Positions 9,701 to 17,865 of a stretch of 64,000 nt of DNA are shown piece by piece. The position numbers were made by a program, and so were the translations under genes. Below the pieces are notes generated by a model. It was not told the origin of the DNA. It was given only the letters and a program-made list of their open reading frames with translations, and did not search any database. How positions within the stretch are numbered: position 1 is the first letter of the stretch; each line of letters starts with the position of its first letter. The DNA lies in NCBI GenBank assembly GCA_025490895.1, contig JALPQI010002584.1, forward strand, positions 1 to 64,000. The letters run 5' to 3'. This DNA comes from Thaumatotibia leucotreta. Its lineage: Eukaryota > Arthropoda > Insecta > Lepidoptera > Tortricidae.

Positions 9701-12164
9701 ACCTCTTACAAGGCTAGGCGCCTTTGACCATACTCTAAGGGCAAGCAATACATGCATGCACTTCCTATCAGAAAACTTAATTAAGTAGTGTGATTACTGG
9801 GGAAAAAATAAGAACAAAGCTAAATATTTAGTTAATAAATAATTTGATTTGAGTTTTCACAATAGCTTTTTGATTTTGTTTTAGATTTCACCACCCAAAA
9901 GGATGACGTCTACTCCCTTGGCGTCATTTTGCTGGAAATATTCTTGTACTCCCTAATTGACAAGAATCTCTGCAGTGGGTGGACTACGCGGCAGAAGATG
10001 GAGACTGCACTGCGGAACAAGGATAGACAACATAGCGCGCTGATGCATATACTAAGGTGTGTAAAGTATGATGAATATCACAGAATTAGATATGGATAAA
10101 AGAAACAAGTTCATTCATTTGTATGGCGGCGAGCGTGTTAGATTTTGTACTGAAGTTGTTACTTGACTATGATTTTAAATATGTCTCAGGCCCTTGAGTA
10201 TTCACATTTTTTTGTGTTATAGCAATTAATATTACTTAAGGAGACGTTATTAATGTTTTTGTTCACTTCAACTCACAAAATTTGACGCCCGAAAGCTGCA
10301 AGCTGCGATTAAAGACGGACAACTCAGTAGATTTTACTGAGTTCATTTGACACGCTAAGTAGATACGTTTGCTTGATCTATGGTATATATGACATCTGTG
10401 ATGAATATCTTTATTAACCGATTCGTTGCGTGTTGCATTTTCAAAAACTTCTATCTATGGCGGCGAACAATTTTTTCATGATACGCCAAGCGTGCCTTAC
10501 GCCATAGAATGTGATGACACGCCTATCGTGTCATACGCCATTCGTCAAAAACATTCGTGACACGCCTGGCGTGTCATCCGCACTGAAACGGTTAAATGGT
10601 ACAAATAATCATTAAAATACAATAAAAACTTAAGTAAATTATTAAATTAAAACTAACGTAAAGTATTACTATTGCATAATCTTACGGCGCCGAAACGTGG
10701 TCCTTCACCATCGGCCTCATCTCTAAACTCAGAGTCGCTCAACGAGCTATGGAGAGGGCTATGCTCGGAGTTTCTCAGCGTGATCGAATCAGAAACGAGG
10801 AGATCCGTAGGCGAACTAAAGTTACTGACATAGCCCTCCGGATTAGCAAGCTGAAGTGGCAATGGTCAGGCCACATTGCACGCAGAGCTGATGGTCGATA
10901 GGGTCGAAAAGTGCTCGAGTGGAGACCAGACCACGGAGTGCGTTTGCCTAGACGCAGTGTAGGACGTCCACCCACAAGATGGACAGACGACCTTGTGAAG
11001 GTCGCCGGGACACGCTGGATGCAGGTCGCATCTAACCGGTACATGTGGAGGTCTGGAGGGGAGGCCTATGTTCAGCAGTGGACGTCTTATGGCTGAGATG
11101 ATGATGATGATTGCATAATAAATTGGCCGTGTGGTGACGGCAGTAGGAATACATTTGTCACCACCCCAACTCTACCCGCAGGTGTCGTTAAATGACAACT
11201 GCAGCTTCGCTTGGGCCTAATACCTACGTAAAATTGGCGGAAACAGTCCTCTGTTTCCTTCTACACAAATAGACCAATAATAAAATTAATTTGTGAAACG
11301 ATGTAGCCAAACATACTAATGTTTTGCTTGACAATAAATACGAAAAAAATATTGTACGAGTGTCTGAAACCGCATTTAAAACTTGATTATTTTTATAAAT
11401 ATGGGATGTCATATACCAAAGAAAAAACGACCAAGATCACCAACGTCCGAGGTGGGAATCGAACCCACGTGTTCAGCTTTTGCGGCTGATGCCTGCACCG
11501 CTCGATTTTTTTTATTTAGACTTGTAGTTTAGTAAATAATACTAATAACAAAAAATCAAAACATACCGACGTCGCAAAAGACGATTTAATTGTAAAAAAT
11601 ATGTCTATAACCAGGGACAAAACAGGGCAATACATTTGTGAAAAAGTCAACTCCCTTTTCCTCTTAACACGTTCGACGCTGGTGACACAGCGTCTGTGAT
11701 CAAACAATTCTGACTCAATTCTCACACATAGGTGATCAAAATTACCGTACCCTAGTGCCACTAGCATAAATCAAGTTCTTACTCCTATGCCAGTCGCATC
11801 GAAATACGAAAATTTTTGACACAAGTGTTGTGTCGCCGGCATAGGAGTACAACATCATTTCGGTCACACATGCGTGTCACTGGCATAGGAGTTCTAATAA
11901 GAAAATTTCGATCGGTGTAGTATTAGGATTTAGTGAAACAGTACCGGGGGCGAACGTGTTAACGGTTACATTTTGATAAGTTCCCTTCCCTTCATTAATA
12001 TTATCTTTTCTGTGTTCCATTACAGACTTCTTCTCAACGACGACCCGAGTCAACGTCCATCCTGCGCCCAACTTCTGGGCCCAATAAAAACACTGTTTGA
12101 GATCATATTAAGAGGAAAACGCCAAGCAGAACAAGTGGAAAACAACCCCAAACGACTGCGCTAA
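2948..12164 (+). CDS. eIF2alpha-kinase-like protein kinase with a nested RNF146-like RING-WWE ubiquitin-ligase module (5' end outside window)
   Basis: Eight exons join in phase: 2948-3072, 3672-3758, 4345-4430, 7062-7188, 7667-7858, 9196-9261, 9885-10056, 12026-12164. They give 330 residues from the first full codon at 2949 to TAA. Residues 1-70 are the kinase hinge, helix E and catalytic loop (IHGDLRPDN, residues 52-60). Residues 72-111 form a C3HC4 RING. Residues about 131-197 form a WWE domain. Residues 207-330 resume the kinase at VKIADFGL, with DVYSLGVILLE and DPSQRP. Resemblance to PKR/GCN2-type kinases (IQTELCE, DVYSLG) and to RNF146 (CAVC, LPCGH, NGWWPYDE) is from memory of those families. 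RNF146 binds iso-ADP-ribose through WWE and ubiquitinates PARylated proteins. By inference this protein could couple PAR sensing, ubiquitin transfer and a kinase or pseudokinase. The R of HRD is G, DLKP is DLRP, and the activation segment is absent. I see no AATAAA within 300 bp after the stop. Confidence 0.85.
3125..3348 (+). repeat. Family H interspersed repeat, copy 2
   Basis: It has the same core as copy 1: ACGACACAAGTGCGAAAAAC, TTTTAAATCGACACGAG and GTTTTGGACCTGACG. It lies in the intron between kinase exons 3072 and 3672. Its end carries a small palindrome (ACCATCTGTATTAAAAA facing TTTTAATACAGATGGT). Confidence 0.65.
3356..3640 (+). mobile_element. Family B repeat, near-complete copy in kinase intron
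   Basis: It starts GTGGCGACGGCAGTAAGAAT and runs through ACCACCCCAACTCCCCCTGC, AAGAGTCGACTAAAGGATTG, TGATAATGGGCAGCAGCGTC and CCTAATGCGTCTATACGC. It ends AGGAGAGGCCTACGTCGAGC followed by a GATGATGAT tail. The ending resembles the 3' end of the RTE LINE in this window, which suggests a non-autonomous family using RTE machinery. Confidence 0.75.
3930..4175 (+). mobile_element. Family E MITE, partial copy
   Basis: It begins TAGTACATTGTGCATCTAGG and carries GACCGTGATGCTTACA and ATTCCCTAGAGAATTTCAC, all shared with the complete copy at 37508-37853. The right inverted end is not clear here. Confidence 0.6.
4345..7858 (+). CDS. kinase gene exons 3-5: RNF146-like RING and WWE cassette
   Basis: Exons 4345-4430, 7062-7188 and 7667-7858 total 405 bp and are flanked by phase-1 introns on both sides. 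The RING ligands are C74, C77, C89, H91, C94, C97, C108 and C111 of the visible protein. The first six are in exon 3 and the last two in exon 4, so the zinc finger is split by the 2.6-kb intron that carries a retrotransposon ORF. The WWE domain has YQW (133-135), NGWWPYDE, LEDAYTSG, TTYRINF, NMVQ and RSRKIKR. The Q of MVQ and the basic RKIKR end sit where RNF146 contacts iso-ADP-ribose. The domain order and the linker IPDYF also match RNF146. The known role of that family is PAR-directed ubiquitination; activity here is inferred. Confidence 0.87.
4533..4824 (+). mobile_element. Family D MITE (TTAA target), copy 1, in kinase intron
   Basis: The ends CACGTTCG and CGAACGTG are inverted, and TTAA flanks both sides (4529-4532 and 4825-4828). 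That is the target-site preference of piggyBac-type transposons. The interior consists of inverted sub-repeats around GGCATAGGAGT and ACACGCATGTGTG. Two further complete copies lie at 8109-8400 and 11668-11958, all within introns of the same gene. Confidence 0.8.
5478..5702. mobile_element. palindromic MITE with 66-bp arms
   Basis: The arm 5478-5543 (GATCTTTCCCTCTACCGACT to GGGACCAACATC) returns as its complement at 5638-5702 with few differences. The spacer is about 94 bp. It lies in the intron that separates the two RING exons. Confidence 0.75.
5754..6686 (+). CDS. LINE ORF1-like retrotransposon protein, 5'-truncated
   Basis: An open frame runs from 5754 to TAA at 6684-6686; the first ATG in frame is 5841. 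The protein has an alpha-helical, coiled-coil-like N-terminus (SLLKDIVALKTSLAEVILKF, about 45-70 codons in) and a Pro/Arg-rich middle. After EGFTLVQRKSKVRRAPRK comes a compact C-terminal part with KALYVSRL, LSLRVQQLRSRHYVHFSSF and WPKGVVFRRF. I recognise that C-terminal pattern from ORF1 proteins of insect LINEs, where it binds nucleic acid. No ORF2 follows; (AATA)n repeats at 6801-6820 look like a retroposed tail. It is clearly GC-richer than the DNA around it. It sits inside the kinase gene intron in the same orientation, behind the acceptor-like TAATTAACAG. Splicing from exon 4345-4430 (phase 0) would enter this frame, but I regard that as unproven. Confidence 0.6.
   Translation, partial: PGCIAGEKTLGDIKKILRDYEDRLPEFVKMGASLPSVSPEDVDVRSLLKDIVALKTSLAEVILKFDAAQLTIAELRNEVISLRNSAPNTRSAASSIKTEVRPGSCVGSCLRVADTATSVARAVPPSAPPPRARPPPVSKLRQRAYADVVTGQQVAADRVNSPSKAGESSRASVDKEGFTLVQRKSKVRRAPRKTLGGIAEPVNSGLRVATPCKALYVSRLHYSAVADDVAEYVHRKTGLSLRVQQLRSRHYVHFSSFVVRVPRPLQDTIASPDFWPKGVVFRRFRGNLPNPTTPAQTTQRSHAVVSPKSN
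7308..7580 (+). repeat. diverged family D MITE with a second repeat inside
   Basis: The left part has TTAACACTTTCGGCTCCAGT, and the right part has AGTGGCATAAGAATAAGATT and CACATATGTGTGTCA, as in family D. Between them, 7372-7500 matches in inverted order the middle of the MITE at 27108-27367 (TTAGTGCTAT, CAAAACCGAG, AAATGAACAC). It is probably one element inserted in another, both decayed. Confidence 0.5.
8109..8400 (+). mobile_element. Family D MITE (TTAA target), copy 2
   Basis: TTAA flanks at 8105-8108 and 8401-8404, with inverted ends CACGTTCG/CGAACGTG. It is highly similar to copy 1 along its length. It sits in the intron between the WWE exon and the DFG exon. Confidence 0.8.
8947..9109. 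mobile_element. Family F palindromic MITE
   Basis: The left end CAGGGTGCTTAGCCAAGTTG and the right end ACTTGTCTAAGCACCC are inverted, and the ATCGCTAACGCTTAG block is inverted inside them. Related copies: 36415-36530 (partial), 43131-43286, 44083-44228, 56640-56755 (partial). The segment just left (about 8875-8930) recurs at 48230-48285. Confidence 0.7.
9196..12164 (+). CDS. kinase gene exons 6-8: DFG motif to C-terminus
   Basis: Exon 9196-9261 opens with six Asp codons in a GAT run and then reads VKIADFGLTKLASDVQ. Exon 9885-10056 reads FTTQKDDVYSLGVILLEIF (helix F), then LIDKNLCSGWTTRQKME. Exon 12026-12164 reads LLLNDDPSQRPSCAQLLGPI and ends with a basic tail NPKRLR and TAA. All joins keep phase (1, 1, 2). 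From DFG to helix F there are only about 20 residues, and no GTxxYxxPE. Eukaryotic kinases normally have a longer activation segment here. Either an exon was lost or the protein is a pseudokinase. Confidence 0.85.
9698..9866 (+). repeat. Family A fragment directly upstream of a kinase exon
   Basis: It contains CTTACAAGGCTAGGCGCCTT, then AAGTAGTGTGATTACTGG, then AATATTTAGTTAATAAATAA, and ends TTTTCACAATAG. These are the non-tRNA blocks of the 389-bp family A unit, but in rearranged order. It lies immediately before the pyrimidine tract and acceptor of exon 9885, in the intron where the kinase activation segment would be expected. Confidence 0.65.
10418..10591. mobile_element. TTAA-flanked MITE of a second family
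   Basis: TTAA at 10414-10417 and 10592-10595. The inverted ends are CCGATTCGTTGCG and the complement of the right side, CCGTTTCAGTGCG. The interior repeats ACACGCC-GTGTCATACGCC. Confidence 0.65.
10683..11096 (+). pseudogene. RTE-type LINE reverse transcriptase, C-terminal fragment with one stop
   Basis: The fragment reads in one frame from YGAETWSFTIG through AQRAMERAMLGVSQRDRIR, NEEIRRRTKVTDIA, KLKWQWSGHIARRADGR and VGRPPTRWTDDLVKVAG to AYVQQWTSYG and TGA at 11094-11096. One in-frame TAG after DGR (expected Trp) breaks it. I recognise this as the C-terminus of lepidopteran RTE LINE ORFs. A GATGATGATGATT tail follows. It lies in the last intron of the kinase gene. Confidence 0.8.
11127..11195 (+). 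repeat. Family B head fragment
   Basis: It shows GGCCGTGTGGTGACGGCAGT, CACCACCCCAACTCTACCC and CAGGTGTCGT, then diverges. Confidence 0.6.
11400..11508 (-). mobile_element. Family A tRNA-like element, diverged single copy
   Basis: On the minus strand it has the D-arm, anticodon-arm and T-arm blocks of family A (GTGGGTTCGATTCCCACCTC, CATCAGCCGCAAAAGCTGAA). The 5' acceptor part is missing: the match stops at CTCGA and runs into poly-T. Confidence 0.6.
11668..11958 (-). mobile_element. Family D MITE (TTAA target), copy 3
   Basis: TTAA at 11664-11667 and 11959-11962; inverted ends CACGTTCG and CGAACGTG. Orientation is opposite to copies 1 and 2. It ends only about 60 bp before the acceptor of the last kinase exon. 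Confidence 0.8.
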
Positions 12165-14181
12165 ATCTAACATCGATAAGTTTTTCTATACATTATTCAT
12201 TCCGTATCAAAATTCTATTTTGCGGAATGTTCTACATTAGGACTATTTGAATGCGTTTTTTTGTCAAAGTGAGTAAAATTTATTGATCGGTAGGGATTTT
12301 CTTAACGGAAATTCCAATTTTAGTTTAATCGTTTCAGACATTCTTAAAAAGTGACTTTGAGTTTTTGTGCAATCAGTGTTACCAATTTCTTCTGTCAATT
12401 CTGACACCCTCTATTGCGTTAAAGACTAACAAGTCTCGTTACCTTCGGTCTTAGAAGACCATATCCTTTTAAAGGAATATTTCCATGTTTTCTTACAATG
12501 GGGACTAGTAACTTATTTTGAAGCAGCCTCTCGGCGGCAAATCTAACAACTCCAGGCTCAAATTTAATAGCTCAGTAGGATCATAAGGTCGCCTCAAGCC
12601 CCTTGGAACTACGAAGCAATGGGCAGCAACCCAAAACGCCTATAGGGCAACCATGAGGTGACCATTCTGGTATCACAATCCGTTATCAACCTTCTGATCA
12701 CCCGCTCGCCTCGCTGGCTCGTAGCATTTTGGAAACCTATACTTCACTGGCTGAGACCTAAAGCGAATCTCTGACGATAAAGGAAGCCACTTCACCCTAT
12801 GTTACCCTCACGACAGTAAGGTGCTTATACACTACATTATTGATTACCCTTTAGTAACAGCAGGGATACAGTGGAGATATTTTTGAGTGAATTTAAATAT
12901 GGAAGACCATGTTCACCTGTGTGCATAATGCATCAAAGCTGGCCAATGAAGAAGAAACACATAAATGTGCTGTTGTGTCTGACAATGTTGGATCAATATC
13001 ACGTTGCTTCAATAAGTTCAATAGCAGTGAAGTACCTTTATATTAATAACATACAATGCAGAAAATTACTCAATAATGCAGCGGCAATAAGTGTGGTACA
13101 ATGGGACAAATAATCGTTATATAAAACGGAAATGAAGGAGCAGATATTCAAGCAGTTATACAAGAATTAAATCTACAAGAAATCATTATTTACGATTATT
13201 TGGAGAAAACAACTACTCATGCAAGTTAATACTATTTCTAAAAATGTTAGCTGCCAGAAAATCAAAGATAACAATTCAGAATACATGAAGGCATACTCAA
13301 ATTATCAGCAAATCGATTTAGTACCTGCCAAAAAAGGTGCAGAAATATCAAAAAACAGAGCGAAAATTTAAAAGCATAAAGAAAATTTCATTGACCATGT
13401 TGACAATATGGAGAAGGCAATACAACTGATAAAAGTGATAAAGGATAGCAAATAGGTAAGGAAGTATATTGAAATTGTGTGATTTGTGCTTCATTCCAAT
13501 ATAGAGTTCAGCCGAGTGGGGGAAGTGACATTATTACAAAGGTATTGTGAAAGCCTAATCGTTATATCGGAGTACTGATCGGACGCGGAGTGATCAGAAA
13601 TAATAATTGTACCTGAGTAACTGTGCGAGATACTATAAGACTTAGAAATGATTACATATATACTGATGATTATTCTTTCTTGGCAACGCTTAATACTAGT
13701 ATCTCACACTAAACTCTGATACAAAATCAGACCCTGTTAACTGTATGTCAGCTACAGATAAAAATATGAAATTAAGTCTGCTGCTAAATAAAAAACTACG
13801 TTTGACTGAAATGACTGAACTGGAAATGACAAACGATATAAGTTCCAAGAGTTAACGAAGTAAGCTGTACACACAGGTAAATAATCTGAGAATAATGATA
13901 TGCAAAGTTAAAATAGGAAATAAAAATCGATTCCGAGGGTACCCACTATTACGAAATCGTCCCGATTCATGGTACCTAAAATGACTAAAGTGCAGGTGTT
14001 GGATGTTCAAACAATTTCTACAACAATTAAGACGGTAAGAGGATCAAGACTTTTAATTTTCCTGCCAATTTCCTGCTCTTATAGTTCTCGAACGAGTGAT
14101 GCTGCTTGAATGGTCCTCATACTACAGGCTGCTTTCATCCAATAGGATATGTATTGAATTTCTCTTCTCGACTCGCTCTTT
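12165..14181. other. 3' flank of the kinase gene; decayed AT-rich sequence
   Basis: No polyadenylation signal of the AATAAA type is evident close to the stop. From about 12850 to 13900 the sequence has short stretches of coding-like composition on the + strand, for example an open run near 12928-13053 that reads NASKLANEEETHKCAVVSDN. They are broken by stops and frame changes and I cannot name a source. A decayed mobile element is the likeliest explanation. Confidence 0.3.
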
Positions 14182-14436
14182 TTGTCATGTTCCATTCGCG
14201 GCGAATTTTTGTCGTTCGAAGTTTCTGCTAAGAAGGTAAATTTTGTCCCCTTTGGTCAATTTTGTATGAGCGTGGTGTCAGTACTGCTATTATTAAATGT
14301 GCGGGTTAGATTATATTTACTGAAGTTACCTAGTAAAGATTTAGGTACACTAGGCGCCGCTGTCACTATAGCTGTGCTATCATGTCTGTACATTATTTTT
14401 CGGACATTCCGCAAAATTCTATTAATTTTATTGTAG
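14182..14436 (+). CDS. short open frame with hydrophobic segments, doubtful gene
   Basis: An 84-residue frame contains two hydrophobic runs, around residues 28-38 (MSVVSVLLLL) and 58-72 (AAVTIAVLSCLYIIF). I know of no homologue and see no splice sites or conserved neighbours. It may be chance or the tail of an old LINE. Confidence 0.15.
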   Translation: MSCSIRGEFLSFEVSAKKVNFVPFGQFCMSVVSVLLLLNVRVRLYLLKLPSKDLGTLGAAVTIAVLSCLYIIFRTFRKILLILL

Positions 14437-14469
14437 ATAGTCTACTACTCAATGCGATTTTTTTTACAT

Positions 14470-14965
14470 ATTTATTGCCATTCCACAGAATCTAGTCTTT
14501 ATTGGTGAATAATCTTAATGGGGACCCTTTACATCCCCATTATTGACTGCCATTATACTAAGTCAAATTTAAGTACTTACATGTTTTACACATTGATAAG
14601 TGAACGAGCTCAATGGCGATCATTTATATTCCCCTTATTGCCTGTAATTCCACAAAATCTAGTCAACATTATTTAGATAAGTATATCATATGGAATAAGT
14701 TAAATGGAAATCCTTTACATCTCCATTAATTAGTGTCAACACACTAAATCTAGTCAATTTTCAGTACTTATTTAGATGTTTTTAGACTTTTATAAGTGAA
14801 TAAGCTTAATGGAGACCCTTTACATCTCCATTATTGACTTCCATAACACTAAATCTAGTCAAACTTAAGTATTTAAATGTTTTACACATTTATAAGTGAA
14901 TAAGGTCCTCGGAGATACTTTACATCCCGCTTATTCACTGCAATTAGATTTAATCTAGTCAAGTT
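14470..14965. repeat. degenerate tandem repeat, units of roughly 85-110 bp
   Basis: Five or more units repeat the order AATCTAGTC, AAGTACTTA-ATG-TTTTACAC, TAAGTGAATAAG and AATGGAGACCCTTTACATC, then TCCATTATTGACT. AATCTAGTC falls near 14489, 14656, 14747, 14852 and 14952. The units are clearly diverged, so the array is old. Confidence 0.7.
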
Positions 14966-15736
14966 TAGTTAAAATTATGTAGCTAGTATACAAAAAAAAA
15001 ATATTTATATACCTAGTATACAAAAAAAAATTATGTAAATATATTTATTTGTTGTATTTAAGTATAATTGTATTTTTAACGTTACCTTATATGTATGAGT
15101 AGGGTGGAGTAGGGAACCCATCTATTTATATACTACCATGTATATGTTGTGCTATATGTTATATGAGTTTAATATCTTTGACCCTCTAAAATGAGTTCAG
15201 GTGGCTTATGATGGTCCCGTTTTATCTATTTATCGTGCTGCGCGTCAGTTTCACTTTACTTGTTAGAACCTGGCAACGACAAACGATTAAACACGGTACC
15301 ATCATAAGCCTACAGCGAATTTCTAGTCGTGGAATAATTTACATAGAGCCCCACCCGTTAATAAAAATGTGTGACAGATAGAGAGTAAACCAGGGATCGG
15401 ATACCGTTATTTTCAACCAAACCGGTTTTGCCTCTAGACGTCAAACCGAAATAATAGTGTTCTCGTTTTCGGTTACCGGTTTTTAAACGGTTAATATGAG
15501 AGAACTGTTCTTCAGCAGGTTTTGTTTTTGTTGAACGAAATTAACCGGTTTCTACGTCAGAGATGTCAATGTCAGAGATACAACGATGGCTCTGAGTTTT
15601 GACTAGGAATATGGAGGTACCGGGTTCGATCGTCGTAGTAGGCAAACTTTTTTCATATTTGCGTTTTATAATTTAGATACCGAGAAAAATCGTTTTAAGA
15701 ATTAATTAATATGCATTGGACACTTTACTTTAAAGG

Positions 15737-16050
15737 TCATCATCATCATCATCAGCCTATGTACGTCCCACTGCTGAGCACAGGCCTCCTCTCATAAGAG
15801 GGTATGGGCAAGTCTCCACGCGGGCCCAGTGCGGATTGGAGGCTTCACATACACCTTTTGAATTTCTTCTCAGATGTAGGTATGCAGGTTTCCTCATGAT
15901 GTTTTTCCTCACCAAAAGCTATCGATAAATATCAAATGACATTCCATACATAAATTCCGAAAAACTCAGTGGTACGGACGGTGATCGAACCGACCACCGC
16001 CTGTTTGAAAGTCGAGTGCTTGAACGACTAGGCTACCGAAGCTTCTAAGG
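15737..16050 (-). mobile_element. tRNA-derived SINE with RTE-like tail, copy 2
   Basis: It has the same layout as 1695-2010. A CATCATCATCATCAGCC tail and CCCACTGCTGAGCACAGGCC stand at the left. The body has TTCACATACACCTTTTG and TCCTCACCAAAAGCTATCG. A tRNA-like head on the minus strand is at about 15975-16045 (GGTCGGTTCGATCACCG T-arm on the minus strand). Confidence 0.7.
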
Positions 16051-16261
16051 TCTTTCTTTAAAGGTCATTGGGTGTTATTGACCCGCTTTATGATTTTTCA
16101 CGTACAGAGACCAAACTAGCTTTAAAATAGAGAATTAAATCATTTCCTTACCTATGTATCAACCAGGAAAAAAAAGTTATTCGACAGTTTGTGTCCGAGA
16201 TAGTGTTTTAAATGTTTTTACTATCAGCATTGTGTAATTCCGTAAACGGTTGTGACCTACT

Positions 16262-16400
16262 AGTCGTAGTAGGTAGCAGACGTTGGTCTTTCAATCTGGA
16301 AGATTCTGGGTTCAAACCTCAGTTGGACCAATGAGTATTTTGGAACTTATGTACGAAATGTCATTTGATATTCAGAACTAGCTTTATGGTGAAGGAAAAC
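16262..16400 (+). mobile_element. tRNA-like SINE head and part body
   Basis: The head has GTCGTAGTAGGTAGCAGACG and the T-arm-like block GATTCTGGGTTCAAACC. The body has GAAATGTCATTTGATATTC and GGTGAAGGAAAACGTCGTGA, matching the 15737-16050 family in the opposite orientation. Confidence 0.55.
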
Positions 16401-16763
16401 GTCGTGAGAAAACCGGTCTCTAATCTCAATAAGGCGTTTCCACAAAAAATAGTGCTACGTTAAATCATAAGATTAGGTTGCCAAGCGGATCCCAGGCTCG
16501 CTAGAACTGTGACTGGTGCCGAAATAACGCTAATAGGGTGCTGACTGTCAGCATTGCACAAAGTATTGTATTGTATTTAGCGATGGGCAATTTCTGAAAC
16601 ATTTCACATATTACACATACATACTTCTGAAAATTACATAATTGACAAGAAACGTTTCTGAAAAAAATGTTACCGAATAAATTTCACTTAAATTTCATGT
16701 CACTTCTCCGCTACTTCTGACACCAGTAGAACGGATTATGATTATTAAATTCGTAACTTTAGG

Positions 16764-16912
16764 CGGCCTTTATACCTGTAAATTTTACGTAGTACAACTT
16801 ACGAAAAACTGGACGAAGCTTTGTGCAAGAATGAGATATTATCACTATCTCATTCTTGCATATAGCTTCGTCCCTAGATTTACGTAATTAACTTACAGGT
16901 GTAAAGCCGGCC
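16764..16912. mobile_element. short palindromic MITE
   Basis: GCGGCCTTTATACCTGTAA at the left pairs with TTACAGGTGTAAAGCCGGC at the right. Near the centre AATGAGATATTATCACTATCTCATT forms a further hairpin. Confidence 0.7.
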
Positions 16913-17002
16913 TTATACGAAGGACGGAAGTTCAAGACCGAGTTTAGATTTTTTTCAGTTTTTTTTTGTATATACAATATACAGGTTGTCGCTGACTATG
17001 CT

Positions 17003-17500
17003 TTATAATAATAATAATAATAAATACACACCTGCGGTAGTTCTCGAAAATGGTCGTGCCACGCTCTATTGGGATCGATCTATCATCACGGACAGGACTA
17101 TTGTAGCCAATAAGCCTGATATCGTGCTGATAGATCGGTCCCAACGCCGGGCAATGCTCATCGACATCACCATCCCCCATGACGAGAACCTCGTGAAGGC
17201 CGAGAAGGACAAAGCCAGTAAGTACCTTGACTTGGCTCACGAGGTAACCGACATGTGGGAGGTTGATTCGGCGATCATTGTGCCGATAGTTGTTTCTGCG
17301 AATGGTCTCATAGCGAAGAGTCTCGATCAATACCTCAAGAGGCTCTCGCTAGGTGGTTGGATCAAGGGTCAGATACAGAAGGCGGTAATCCTGGACACGG
17401 CGCGCATAGTCCGGCGGTTCCTCTCCCTGTAGCCCTAACCACCGGCAGCTTGGGCCCGCCCCGTTGCCGGCGGCACCCTAGGTTAGGTTTTTTATAATGT
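17003..17500 (+). pseudogene. LINE fragment: restriction-like endonuclease C-terminus and 3' UTR
   Basis: After an (ATA)n run the frame reads VVLENGRATLYWDRSI, NKPDIVLIDRSQRR and AMLIDITIPHDENLVKAE, then KYLDLAHEVTDMW, KRLSLGGWIKGQIQKAV and TAG at 17430-17432. The KPD, then 14 residues, then D spacing fits the PD-(D/E) nuclease of R2/R4-type LINEs. This domain nicks the target for target-primed reverse transcription. The rest of the ORF is missing (5' truncation). The GC-rich 3' UTR (CACCGGCAGCTTGGGCCCG) is followed at 17516-17574 by a family A fragment. Confidence 0.7.
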
Positions 17501-17515
17501 GTTTACTTGTTTTGT

Positions 17516-17574
17516 ATTGAACATATTGTGAAAACACAAATCAAATTATTTATTAACTAAATATTTTGATTTGT
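17516..17574 (-). repeat. Family A fragment (non-tRNA part)
   Basis: ATTGAACATATTGTGAAAAC to TAAATATTTTGATTTGTAC is identical to the corresponding part of the 389-bp units at 22128-23610. Confidence 0.75.
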
Positions 17575-17834
17575 ACACACAGCGTCAGAGAAACGTATCC
17601 AGACAAGAACTTAAAGATTATCGCACGTCACGTGACGCGCTTGTCCGCTAGTAGCTTCCCTTCTCCCCCCGCCTTCCTCGCCGGTACCCATCTTTTTCCA
17701 TGCGCAAGCACCGAACAATTTTAATATTTATTTGCACATCTTTCAATAATAAATTTCACATAATATACAAAAATACACTACAAAGTCTCATTATTACCCT
17801 TTGTAATAATTACACAATATTTTATAACTTAGCT

Positions 17835-17864
<30 letters not shown>
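17835..17864. repeat. run of 30 G residues
   Basis: An uninterrupted G tract starts after CTTAGCT and ends at ATCGATCC. It sits directly beside a tRNA-like sequence on the minus strand (17865-17935). The tract length may be an assembly or sequencing artefact. Confidence 0.9.

Positions 17865-17865
<1 letters not shown>

Noticed and set aside
12871..13113. 80-residue frame and nearby broken coding-like stretches
   Set aside because: Stops and frame changes throughout, and no family recognised; kept only as a note on decayed sequence.
16944..17330. 128-residue minus-strand frame
   Set aside because: It is opposite the endonuclease fragment of a LINE, whose plus-strand frame shows known motifs.
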